Shown one piece after another: positions 27,373 to 34,624 of a stretch of 64,000 nt of DNA. The stretch is taken from assembly GCF_016909175.1 (NCBI RefSeq), contig NZ_JAFBFI010000002.1:395954-459953 (forward strand), given 5' to 3'. The position numbers were made by a program, and so were the translations under genes. The stretch's first letter is position 1, and every line of letters begins with the position of its first letter. A model generated the notes under the pieces. The model did no database searches. It had not been told where the DNA came from and worked only from the letters and a program-made list of their open reading frames with translations. The stretch is from Peribacillus deserti. GTDB taxonomy: Bacteria > Bacillota > Bacilli > Bacillales > DSM-1321.

Positions 27373-28512
27373 ATGGGAATTCTTATTGTTGATGATAATG
27401 AAGCTAATTTATTCGTAATTGAAAAGTTATTAGGCCGTGCAGGCTATACCGACACCTTGTCATTTACTTCTGCACAGGACATGTTTACATATTTGCTTTC
27501 GGATAATCCTTTTATTATTGAAGAGCAAGTCGATGTGATATTAATGGATATTATGATGCCGGAAATGGATGGAATAGAAGCGTGCAGAAAGCTTCAAAGT
27601 ATCCCGCATCTAAAGGATATTCCCGTCATTTTTGTAACGGCATTAGAGGATACCAGCAAAGTAGTTGAAGCGCTGGATGCCGGCGGGATGGATTATCTGA
27701 TGAAGCCGATCAAGAAAACGGAACTTCTTGCCAGGCTGCGAGTCGCTCTAAGGTTAAAATATGAAAAGGACTGGCATAAAAAGCAGGAGGAGAAGATAAG
27801 CAATGAACTGGAGCTGTCCATGAATGTACAGACAAGCCTGCTCAGCGAGCCTATCGAAAAGGATAACTTGTTAATGAAAGCGTCCTATTCACCTGCCTTT
27901 AAGCTTGCTGGGGATATGTATTACTGGTATGAAATTGATGAAAACCGGTATGCAGCGATACTTTTGGATATGATGGGCCATGGAATCTCTGCTTCTCTTG
28001 TTTGCATGTTTATTTCCTCCGTTTTGCGGGATTCGATTCGTTCCAATCCTGACCCCGAGTATGTAATCCCGGAACTCAATCGGTGGATGAATTCACTTAA
28101 TATACATAATCAAAAAATACCCTATTATTTTACTGGTATATATTTAGTCATCGATACCAGCAAACGCACTGTAGAATATATAAATGCGGGACATCCGAGC
28201 GGATATGCTTTAGTTGATGGCCAGTTGGCTGATATAGCAAGCAGCACCTGTGCAATTGGATTTTTTGAGGAAATTAAAGCGGAGAAGCAGATTTTATCCT
28301 ATAACGAGTCGGTCCAGCTATTAATTTTTACAGATGGAGTGTATGAAGCTGTTGATAAATATGAAGAAGCTGGCATCAGTTATTTAAAGACAGCGGCTGC
28401 CTCGTTCATGTCTGAGGCTAGAATAACTGAACCCATTGATCTTGTCTTAACAGCGGAACAGCAGGCTACTGCAAGCGATGATATGTGTGTGATTCTTATA
28501 CAATGCCATTAA
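27373..28512 (+). CDS. rsbY: receiver-PP2C phosphatase, RsbY-type activator of sigma-B
   Basis: A 379-residue protein. Residues 1-125 are a response-regulator receiver (Asp7/Asp8 acidic pair, phospho-acceptor Asp59 in VILMDIMMPEMDG, Lys in LMKPIKKTEL). A helical linker (~130-165) leads to a PP2C/SpoIIE-type phosphatase (~170-379; AGDMYYWYEI, LLDMMGHGISASL, LLIFTDGVYEA, SDDMCVILI). In B. cereus RsbY has this architecture, is phosphorylated by RsbK, and dephosphorylates the anti-anti-sigma factor RsbV to free sigma-B. GAGAGGAAT precedes the ATG. The sigma-B promoter would give positive feedback. rsbV, rsbW and sigB are not in the window. Confidence 0.88.
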   Translation: MGILIVDDNEANLFVIEKLLGRAGYTDTLSFTSAQDMFTYLLSDNPFIIEEQVDVILMDIMMPEMDGIEACRKLQSIPHLKDIPVIFVTALEDTSKVVEALDAGGMDYLMKPIKKTELLARLRVALRLKYEKDWHKKQEEKISNELELSMNVQTSLLSEPIEKDNLLMKASYSPAFKLAGDMYYWYEIDENRYAAILLDMMGHGISASLVCMFISSVLRDSIRSNPDPEYVIPELNRWMNSLNIHNQKIPYYFTGIYLVIDTSKRTVEYINAGHPSGYALVDGQLADIASSTCAIGFFEEIKAEKQILSYNESVQLLIFTDGVYEAVDKYEEAGISYLKTAAASFMSEARITEPIDLVLTAEQQATASDDMCVILIQCH

Positions 28513-28525
28513 TTCAATTACATAT

Positions 28526-28549
28526 AAAAAAAGCAGTTACCTTAAAGGT
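28526..28549. terminator. left half of the rsbY/rsbM terminator, split by the cassette
   Basis: AAAAAAAGCAG, then TT, then the palindromic target ACCTTAAAGGT. The matching right half TT-CTGCTTTTTTT lies at 29685-29697. Joining the two gives a bidirectional terminator with an 11-bp outer stem. Confidence 0.8.
28539..28549. repeat. left target-site duplication
   Basis: ACCTTAAAGGT, repeated directly at 29674-29684. The 11-mer is itself a palindrome around a central A. Confidence 0.85.
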
Positions 28550-28653
28550 AAGTAGTTCAGATAATGTGGAGAAAATGTAAAAAAACAGATGAAATAACAT
28601 ATTAAAACACAGTATGTTTAGCATCATAAATAACAATTAAAATATCAAACAAA

Positions 28654-28680
28654 AACGCTTGGATACTAAATCCAAGCGTT
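28654..28680 (-). terminator. terminator of the cassette gene
   Basis: 11-bp arms AACGCTTGGAT / ATCCAAGCGTT with a 5-base loop. Followed on the minus strand by TTTTG. It lies inside the cassette. Confidence 0.85.
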
Positions 28681-28706
28681 CTGTTTTTTTATTGTCTCCA
28701 CTCAAC

Positions 28707-29348
28707 CTATTTCTGACCGTTAATCACAACAATATCACCTATCATTTGGATTTTGTTATCTTCAACAATAATCCCATCTCCATCGTTACACGCATAAACT
28801 GTTGTTCCAGTTGTTTTAGCATAATTATGAACATCCTTTTTATAATCTTCATTCCAACGATTGTAGTGTGGTAAAAATTCAAAATTAACAAGTTGTAAGG
28901 CTTCTAATTCTTCATCGGAATCTCCTATAAACATCTGAAATAATTTCGTGGATTTTCCAAGTTGAACTGCTCCACCACTTACACCTACAATAATTCCACC
29001 TTGATTAAAATAATCACATAGAACCTTTTCCATATTGCGATGTTTGATAGCATTCCTAAATTCAATTGGATTTCCCGCAGAAAGGTGAATAATATCACAT
29101 TTTAGTAATTCATCAATCTTCGATGATTTAAATTCACTATAAAGGTCAAAAAACATAATGTCTTTAATTCCATAATTACGATAATATTGTGCTTTAGTAT
29201 TGAAATACGTCTTTTCTCTATCTTCCGTAGAAGGAATGTAACTTATTTTGATATTTTTAGTATTCATACCTTCCAAAAGTATATTATCCAATCTACGATT
29301 ACCAGTGGATTCAACTACTTGGTCACTATAAAAGAATAACTTCCCCAT
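28707..29348 (-). CDS. peptidase E-like (S51) / class I glutamine amidotransferase-like protein
   Basis: A 213-residue cytoplasmic protein of the S51 group. The nucleophile elbow is GVSGGA with Ser124. IIHLSAGNPIEF (~86-97) takes the place of the GGGNT-type substrate loop. Peptidase E relatives cleave Asp-X dipeptides, but catalytic Glu/His partners cannot be placed with certainty, so activity and substrate are open. ATG at 29348 with AGAGGTG upstream. It is the passenger of the inserted cassette, with its own terminator and a palindrome TTGACAA-N6-TTGTCAA about 150 bases upstream (29499-29518) that may be a promoter or operator. Its lower GC content supports transfer. Confidence 0.8.
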   Translation of the reverse strand: MGKLFFYSDQVVESTGNRRLDNILLEGMNTKNIKISYIPSTEDREKTYFNTKAQYYRNYGIKDIMFFDLYSEFKSSKIDELLKCDIIHLSAGNPIEFRNAIKHRNMEKVLCDYFNQGGIIVGVSGGAVQLGKSTKLFQMFIGDSDEELEALQLVNFEFLPHYNRWNEDYKKDVHNYAKTTGTTVYACNDGDGIIVEDNKIQMIGDIVVINGQK

Positions 29349-29597
29349 TTAAACACCTCTTTTGTGTCAATTCACTTATCCGACAAAACTATCTCTATTT
29401 CTATTTTCATTTACTTTAACATAAAACGGCAAATTTTCTTAATCTTATACAATTTTAACATATCAAATAGCATTACATTTAACATACTAATTAACACGTT
29501 GACAATGATTGTTGTCAATAAGTTAATTAGATTGTTATTTCGTATGCTAATTCACTTGTTAAAACCCAATAAATGCTGATATATAAGGAAAAAGAAG

Positions 29598-29623
29598 AGA
29601 CCAAAACATATGTGGTTTGGTCT
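29598..29623. repeat. hairpin near the right end of the cassette
   Basis: 8-bp arms AGACCAAA / TTTGGTCT with a 10-base loop, 26 bases inside the right terminal inverted repeat. It could insulate the cassette or help transposase recognition. Confidence 0.6.
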
Positions 29624-29673
29624 GCTAATTAGTATGTTATTTAGTAAGTTTCTCCACAAAAACTGAACTACTT

Positions 29674-29684
29674 ACCTTAAAGGT
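29674..29684. repeat. right target-site duplication
   Basis: ACCTTAAAGGT, the second copy of the duplication at 28539-28549. The TAA stop codon of the CheR-type gene lies within it. Confidence 0.85.
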
Positions 29685-30507
29685 TTCTGCTTTTTTTACG
29701 GAATAATTTTTCCTGTATATTAAAATTTTCAAAAAGAACCGGATCCTCAATGCGGATGGATTCTTTGCTCCCAAGCCCGAGAAAGCCTCCGGGGCTTAGA
29801 CTATCATTAAACAGCTTAAAAACCTGCTGCTGCAATTCCAACCCAAAATAGATAAGCACATTTCGGCAGATAATAATATGGAATTCATTAAAGGATCCAT
29901 CAGTTACTAGATTGTGCTGAGCGAATATTATATTGTCCTTTAAGGAGGAATTTAAATAGGCTCCTTCACTATCCGCTTTATAGTATTCAGAAAATGACTT
30001 TTTACCGCCGGCAGACATATAATTCTTCGTGTAAAGCTGCATTTTTTGAAGGGGAATGATCCCCTGTTCAGCCTTTCGTATTACATTTTCATTCATGTCA
30101 GTAGCATATATTTTTGTTCGGCTGCCCAAGCCTTCTTCCTGAAGCAGTATGGCCATTGAATATGCTTCCTCACCTGTAGAACATCCTGCATGCCAGACCC
30201 TTATCTCCGGCAGGTCTCTTAATAATGGGACAACATCTTCCCGAAATGCCTTAAAGAATGAAGGGTCTCTAAACATTTCAGTCACGTTAATGGAGAAATC
30301 ACTTAGTACTTTAAGAAGAAAAGTCTCGTCATGAATGATTTTCTCGGTGAGGCTTGTAATACTGCTTAATTTTTCTAAGCTTAACCTATTTTGAACCCGC
30401 CTCATAATGGAGGAGCGCATATACTTCCTGAAATCAAAGCCTGTCAGCCGGTATATGGCTAATAGCAGCAGGTCTAGCTCCATCTCTTCTTTGTTAAATA
30501 CTACCAT
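29677..30507 (-). CDS. rsbM: CheR-type methyltransferase, RsbM-type
   Basis: A 276-residue SAM-dependent protein methyltransferase. The N-terminal helical CheR domain (~10-75) ends in the hallmark NVTEMFRD (74-81). The catalytic domain has VWHAGCSTGEEAYSMAI (~104-120, SAM-binding loop) and CRNVLIYF (~213-220). In B. cereus RsbM methylates a glutamate of the hybrid kinase RsbK and so holds the sigma-B response down. It lies 31 bases downstream of the rsbK-type gene and is co-transcribed with it. Its stop codon falls inside the target duplication of the cassette but is not altered by the insertion. Confidence 0.85.
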   Translation of the reverse strand: MVVFNKEEMELDLLLLAIYRLTGFDFRKYMRSSIMRRVQNRLSLEKLSSITSLTEKIIHDETFLLKVLSDFSINVTEMFRDPSFFKAFREDVVPLLRDLPEIRVWHAGCSTGEEAYSMAILLQEEGLGSRTKIYATDMNENVIRKAEQGIIPLQKMQLYTKNYMSAGGKKSFSEYYKADSEGAYLNSSLKDNIIFAQHNLVTDGSFNEFHIIICRNVLIYFGLELQQQVFKLFNDSLSPGGFLGLGSKESIRIEDPVLFENFNIQEKLFRKKSRNL

Positions 30508-30538
30508 TCTTCTTTATATTTCCCTTCATTTTTAGCAT

Positions 30539-33340
30539 CTAGGACAGCCAAACCTGCATGGCAGATAAGAGCTGGTCTAATTTCAACGGCTTGCTTATAT
30601 AATCCGTCGCACCTGCCTCTATACACTTTTCACGGTCTCCCTTCATAGCTTTGGCTGTAAGAGCTATGATAGGTATTTCGGTGTTTATGGCCCTGATACG
30701 CTTCATCGCTTCATAACCATCCATTACCGGCATCATGATATCCATTAATACCATATCCACAGAATCAAGTACCATCATTTTATCGAGGCATTCGGCACCA
30801 TTTTCCGCAGTTATGACATTCATGCCTTCTTTTAGAAGAGCATTTTTTAAAGCGAATATATTTCGATGATCATCATCGGCTACAATTACAGTTTTACCGC
30901 TTAAAACGGTAGGCAGACTAGTGTTATGATCTATTTCTTCTGCTGGCACTTTTACTACAGAGTCAACAGACATCAGCCCAGCCGCTGAAGTCTGTTCAAG
31001 TGCTGCGGCTGCCTGAAATTCGGCTGCTTCGATTTCTTTCAGTGCCGGCATTCCACCCGGCAGATTTGGAATAATGATGGTAAAGGTGCTTCCTTTCCCT
31101 TCCTGGCTTTCAACTGTGCAGGTACCGCCAAGCAGCTGGCAGAATTCCTTAGTAATAGATAAACCTAGACCAGTTCCCCCAAATTTCCTCATAATGGCGC
31201 CATCCACCTGCTGAAAAGCTTCGAAAATCATAGACTGTTTATCCTGTGCGATTCCTATACCCGTATCAGTAACTGAAATTTTCACCCAGGCATCTACTTG
31301 AGATGCTAAAGGGTTAAATCGAATCTCTTCCGGGTGTGCATGATCAATGTTTATGGATACAGAGCCCTTCTCTGTAAATTTAAAGGCATTTGAAAGAAGA
31401 TTCTTTATAATTTGCTGTAATCTCTGTTCATCTGTGTAGATAATAGGAGGCACCTGCTGGCTGAAGTTAACATTGAAATCAATGTTTTTATTCTTGGCAG
31501 TCTGCGAGAAATTACGTTCCATCCGTTCGATAAACTCGCTTAAATATACTTCTTCAAAGCTGACTTCCAGTTTACCAGCCTCTATCTTAGACAGATCCAG
31601 AATATCATTTATTAAATTCAATAAATCTTGGCCTGATGAATGAATCACATTTGCAAACTCTTTCTGCTCTTCTGACAGCTCATGATCAGGATCGTCAGTA
31701 AGCATTTCTGAGAGAAGGAGAATACTATTTAATGGCGTTCGAAGCTCATGGGACATATTAGCCAGAAACTCAGACTTATATTTAGAGCTCAGCTGAAGCT
31801 GTTTTGCTTTCTCTTCAAGCTGCTCTTTGGCTGCCTGCAGCTCCTCGGATTTCAGCTCTGCATCACGGGATCGTTCTTCGAGCTTTTCGTTCGTCATTCT
31901 CAGCTCTTCTGTCTGGCTTTGCAATTCCTCTGACTGAGCCTGAAGCTCCTCTGACTGAGTCTGCAATTCTTCGGATTGCGCCTGCAGCTCTTCTGTCTGC
32001 GCTTGAGACTCGGTTAATAATCGTTCTACTTCCATTCGTCCGATGATATTCGTAATGCCTATTCCTAAGGTTTCTATGACATTTTCTAAAAGTTTCTGCT
32101 CTCTTGCTGTAAATTCACTTAAGCTTGCAAATTCTGCTACAGCAACAACTTCTTCTTTTAACATAACAGGTGCTATGATGAGATCTTTGGGCTGAACTTC
32201 TCCCAGCCCTGTTGAAACAACTCTATAATCAGAAGGAATATCTTTTAAGTAGACAGGTTGTTTTTCCTTCACACATTGTCCGATTATTCCTTCGCCGATA
32301 TTAAATTCCTGCTTTCCTACACTATCCTCTGTATCTGCATAAGATGCAATTTTCTTAAATACCGCTTTCCCCTCTCTATCATCCTTCAGGTAAAGTGCTC
32401 CCAGACTGGCTCCCATAACAGGAGCGAGCTTCCTGATAAATTGTTCTGCAAGTCCAGCAACTGTCACATGCCGGCTATAAATATTAACGATCTCAACAGA
32501 GTTAGTCTGCACCCAGTTTTGCTCCTGAATCTCAGCTGTGTATCTCTGTTCTCTCGAGTTATACTCTTCTATCGAAGAAGCCATTGAATTGAAGGCTTCG
32601 GCAATTTCCCCGATCTCATCTTTTGCTTTAACCTGAATTCTCGGTATGGATGATAGATTGTTAAAATCCACATTTTTCATTACCTGTGTAATAGAACTTA
32701 TATTGCTTACAGTACTTCGGATTACCCAAAGCATCACTAAGACTATTAAAATTAACGCAATGGAGACTACCACAATTAAAGTCGTCACAAGCTGATCATA
32801 CTTATCAGTAGCATCTTGTAATGAGTTTTTCATCAGCGATTCTTGAAAGACTTTGAATTCATCTATTTTACTAAATAAATAATTCCGGGTCTCAAGCTCT
32901 TTGTTGTAGGTTTCCTGGATTTCACTTTTGGAAGCTTTACCCTTTATTTGATCTGCTATTTTTGCCTGCATGTCTGAATAAGTTTCGTATGCATCCTTTA
33001 TCTCTTTTACCAGGACCTTAGATTTATTCCGGTTTAAGATCGTTTCAAGCTGTAATAGCTTTGTATTAATCTTGTTTTTATTTGCTTCTGATTGCAAATT
33101 TTCAGCTGCAAGCTCCAAGTCGCTGTTGCTTGTACTAAATAAATTTACTAAATCACGATCGTTTTTATACAATTGCTGCCTAATTTCTGTTGCCTCATTA
33201 ACTTTATGATAGCGGTCCTGAACCATTTCCAGCATATTCGCTTTAATCGACTGCATCATAAAGAGAATGATAAATAATAACAGGAACATAAAAAAGACGG
33301 TTAAGCCTAAGCCTATGAACTGCTTCTTTTTAAAGCCCAC
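30539..33340 (-). CDS. rsbK: hybrid sensor histidine kinase, RsbK-type
   Basis: A 933-residue membrane kinase. Helix at ~8-30, CHASE3-like extracellular helical domain (~35-180), helix ~187-208, HAMP (~210-262), GAF (~290-435), then a coiled coil of repeated heptads of the type EELQAQS (~445-520). HisKA with His531 in FLANMSHELRTPLN, HATPase (Asn651, DTGIGI ~692, GGTGLGLS ~721) and a C-terminal receiver with Asp867 in VLMDIMMPVMDG follow. This order matches RsbK of B. cereus, which passes phosphate to RsbY and is methylated by RsbM. GTG at 33340 with AAGGTAGG upstream. The heptads are coded by near-repeats of 21 bp that could vary in number between strains. Confidence 0.87.
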   Translation of the reverse strand: MGFKKKQFIGLGLTVFFMFLLLFIILFMMQSIKANMLEMVQDRYHKVNEATEIRQQLYKNDRDLVNLFSTSNSDLELAAENLQSEANKNKINTKLLQLETILNRNKSKVLVKEIKDAYETYSDMQAKIADQIKGKASKSEIQETYNKELETRNYLFSKIDEFKVFQESLMKNSLQDATDKYDQLVTTLIVVVSIALILIVLVMLWVIRSTVSNISSITQVMKNVDFNNLSSIPRIQVKAKDEIGEIAEAFNSMASSIEEYNSREQRYTAEIQEQNWVQTNSVEIVNIYSRHVTVAGLAEQFIRKLAPVMGASLGALYLKDDREGKAVFKKIASYADTEDSVGKQEFNIGEGIIGQCVKEKQPVYLKDIPSDYRVVSTGLGEVQPKDLIIAPVMLKEEVVAVAEFASLSEFTAREQKLLENVIETLGIGITNIIGRMEVERLLTESQAQTEELQAQSEELQTQSEELQAQSEELQSQTEELRMTNEKLEERSRDAELKSEELQAAKEQLEEKAKQLQLSSKYKSEFLANMSHELRTPLNSILLLSEMLTDDPDHELSEEQKEFANVIHSSGQDLLNLINDILDLSKIEAGKLEVSFEEVYLSEFIERMERNFSQTAKNKNIDFNVNFSQQVPPIIYTDEQRLQQIIKNLLSNAFKFTEKGSVSINIDHAHPEEIRFNPLASQVDAWVKISVTDTGIGIAQDKQSMIFEAFQQVDGAIMRKFGGTGLGLSITKEFCQLLGGTCTVESQEGKGSTFTIIIPNLPGGMPALKEIEAAEFQAAAALEQTSAAGLMSVDSVVKVPAEEIDHNTSLPTVLSGKTVIVADDDHRNIFALKNALLKEGMNVITAENGAECLDKMMVLDSVDMVLMDIMMPVMDGYEAMKRIRAINTEIPIIALTAKAMKGDREKCIEAGATDYISKPLKLDQLLSAMQVWLS

Positions 33341-33627
33341 ACATTTTCCTACCTTCCTAATAACCTAGTATTCTATACATTTTTCTTTTATATCTTAATA
33401 TAACAAAGATACCATTTTGTTTCTACTTCTGGCATGGGTGATCTTTGGAAATCCTTATCCATATATGAAGATTTTTTAAAAGTTAAGCGGGGAAAATAAA
33501 ATTTAATAGAAAATTTAAAGATAAGAGGTCCTTTTTGAATTTAAGGGGATTTTTAATTTATAAGGGATTTCGCTTTTATACGAATTTTTTATAGAGTACA
33601 CTTGCTTGCTTGGTGCTTCATAACAGG
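33341..33627. other. intergenic upstream of rsbK, with repeat locus B
   Basis: The rsbK promoter must lie in the first ~100 bases. The rest is AT-rich and holds the degenerate repeat at 33485-33590. No gene seen. Confidence 0.4.
33485..33590. repeat. degenerate ~20-bp tandem repeat, locus B (core AAGNGG)
   Basis: Units beginning AAGCGG (33485), AATAGA (33505), AAGAGG (33523), AAGGGG (33543), AAGGGA (33562) and possibly a last one near 33582, with steps of 20, 18, 20, 19 and 20. It is the weakest of the five loci. Confidence 0.45.
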
Positions 33628-33959
33628 TCATAAACTCTGTCCATTCAGCTGAAAAAGGATCCCTTCATACCGGGGCCCTTTGAACATTATAGAATATCCG
33701 AACCGATCCTCTACATACCATTCTATTTCCCACAAAGAATCACCAGTCAATTCGAATGCATGTCCGAAAACCCCGAAAAGCTGTCCTTTTTCACTCCTGC
33801 AAGGTATATTATCGGTTCTATGCCTAAATTGTACAGATAGATCCAAGAAGATTTCTTTTCTCTATAAATGTGGCAGCATGTTTCCCTAAACCATTCCACT
33901 TTTTCTAATACATCCTCTCCTGTTAAGATCCATTTTGGTCTAAAATATATAATTCTCAA
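33628..33959 (-). pseudogene. small gene with a probable frameshift
   Basis: Two overlapping minus-strand frames each look coding over part of their length. The first covers GEDVLEKVEWFRETCCHIYR down to about 33845. The second, from there to 33628, reads LDLSVQFRHRTDN and then GHAFELTGDSLWEIEWYVED with good composition. A shift of one base near 33845 would join them. The family is not recognised, the start is unclear (a TTG at 33959 is the best in-frame candidate), and no terminator is evident. It could instead be two spurious frames. Confidence 0.4.
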
Positions 33960-33979
33960 TATCCTTTTAAAAAGGATAT
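33959..33979. promoter_or_regulatory. perfect palindrome before the GMC dehydrogenase operon
   Basis: 10-bp arms ATATCCTTTT / AAAAGGATAT with one central base, 15 bases before the start codon of the small subunit. Likely an operator or attenuator. Confidence 0.55.
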
Positions 33980-33994
33980 CAGAGGTGTGATTTA

Positions 33995-34624
33995 ATGACT
34001 CAAGCAAGCAAGAGTAGTTGGACATACTCCGCCCAATTAAATTTCATGGCAGTTGTTGATACGATTTGTCCATCCACTGTTTATATACACGAAGCAGGCT
34101 GGTCCATTCAATATGGCGGAATCGATTTAGATATTTGGGGTTACCTTCTTATGGAATTTGACAGCTTGCCAGATCCATTATCAGAGGAAACATCGCAGCT
34201 GTTCGATGCGGCGGCTCTGCACTATTGCAGTAAACAGGAGGGTTTATCTGTAATTTCTCAACCAATCACGGGATTTAACGGTTTTTTTTCTACTTTATCA
34301 AGGGAGGATCGATTAATGGTCCTGGCTCTATTAGAAAATCTACAAATCCCGCTAGAAAACCTTCCTGGTCAATATCAAAACAACCCGGCTCTTATACGAA
34401 ATATGATCAATTCTATTTATCAACTAACTATATTTGGCTATTATTCGGAGTGGTATGGCTATGGTGCTGCACGAACACTATCACCTGAATCAAGGCATTT
34501 ATGCACCTATCCTATAAGCTGGGGCTATACCGGTTATCCAGGTCCATCATTTGGTTATCGGGTTTATAAAAAACCAGCACTGACCATTAAACTTTTGCAG
34601 AACCATTCAAAATATGAAAACTGA
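33995..34624 (+). CDS. small (gamma-type) subunit of a GMC-family dehydrogenase
   Basis: A 209-residue protein just upstream of a GMC oxidoreductase gene, overlapping it by 11 bases. The segment FMAVVDTICPSTVYI resembles the start of gluconate 2-dehydrogenase subunit 3-type proteins, which serve as chaperone and secretion partner for the flavin subunit. Unlike most of those, it has no twin-arginine signal, and it is aromatic- and Gly-rich near the end (SWGYTGYPGPSFGY). AGAGGTG precedes the ATG. The assignment rests on gene pairing and one motif, so it is moderate. Confidence 0.62.
   Translation: MTQASKSSWTYSAQLNFMAVVDTICPSTVYIHEAGWSIQYGGIDLDIWGYLLMEFDSLPDPLSEETSQLFDAAALHYCSKQEGLSVISQPITGFNGFFSTLSREDRLMVLALLENLQIPLENLPGQYQNNPALIRNMINSIYQLTIFGYYSEWYGYGAARTLSPESRHLCTYPISWGYTGYPGPSFGYRVYKKPALTIKLLQNHSKYEN

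Larger units (their letters stand above)
28550..29673. mobile_element. transposase-less mobile cassette carrying a peptidase E-like gene
   Basis: A 1124-bp unit with inverted ends of 25 bases: AAGTAGTTCAG-ATAAT-GTGGAGAAA at 28550-28574 and AAGTAGTTCAG-TTTTT-GTGGAGAAA inverted at 29649-29673, three mismatches, all in the middle five bases. It is flanked by the direct repeat ACCTTAAAGGT. The only gene is the peptidase E-like gene; there is no transposase frame. Octamers of the type TAACATAY occur near both ends (28595, 28612, 29417, 29456, 29480, 29542, 29632, in both orientations), possible transposase sites. The cassette is more AT-rich than its surroundings. The structure resembles mobile insertion cassettes of the B. 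cereus group, which depend on a transposase in trans. I could not assign these ends to a named IS family. Confidence 0.85.

Noticed and set aside
28550..29673. Complete insertion sequence
   Set aside because: No transposase frame of any size exists between the ends; only the peptidase E-like gene.
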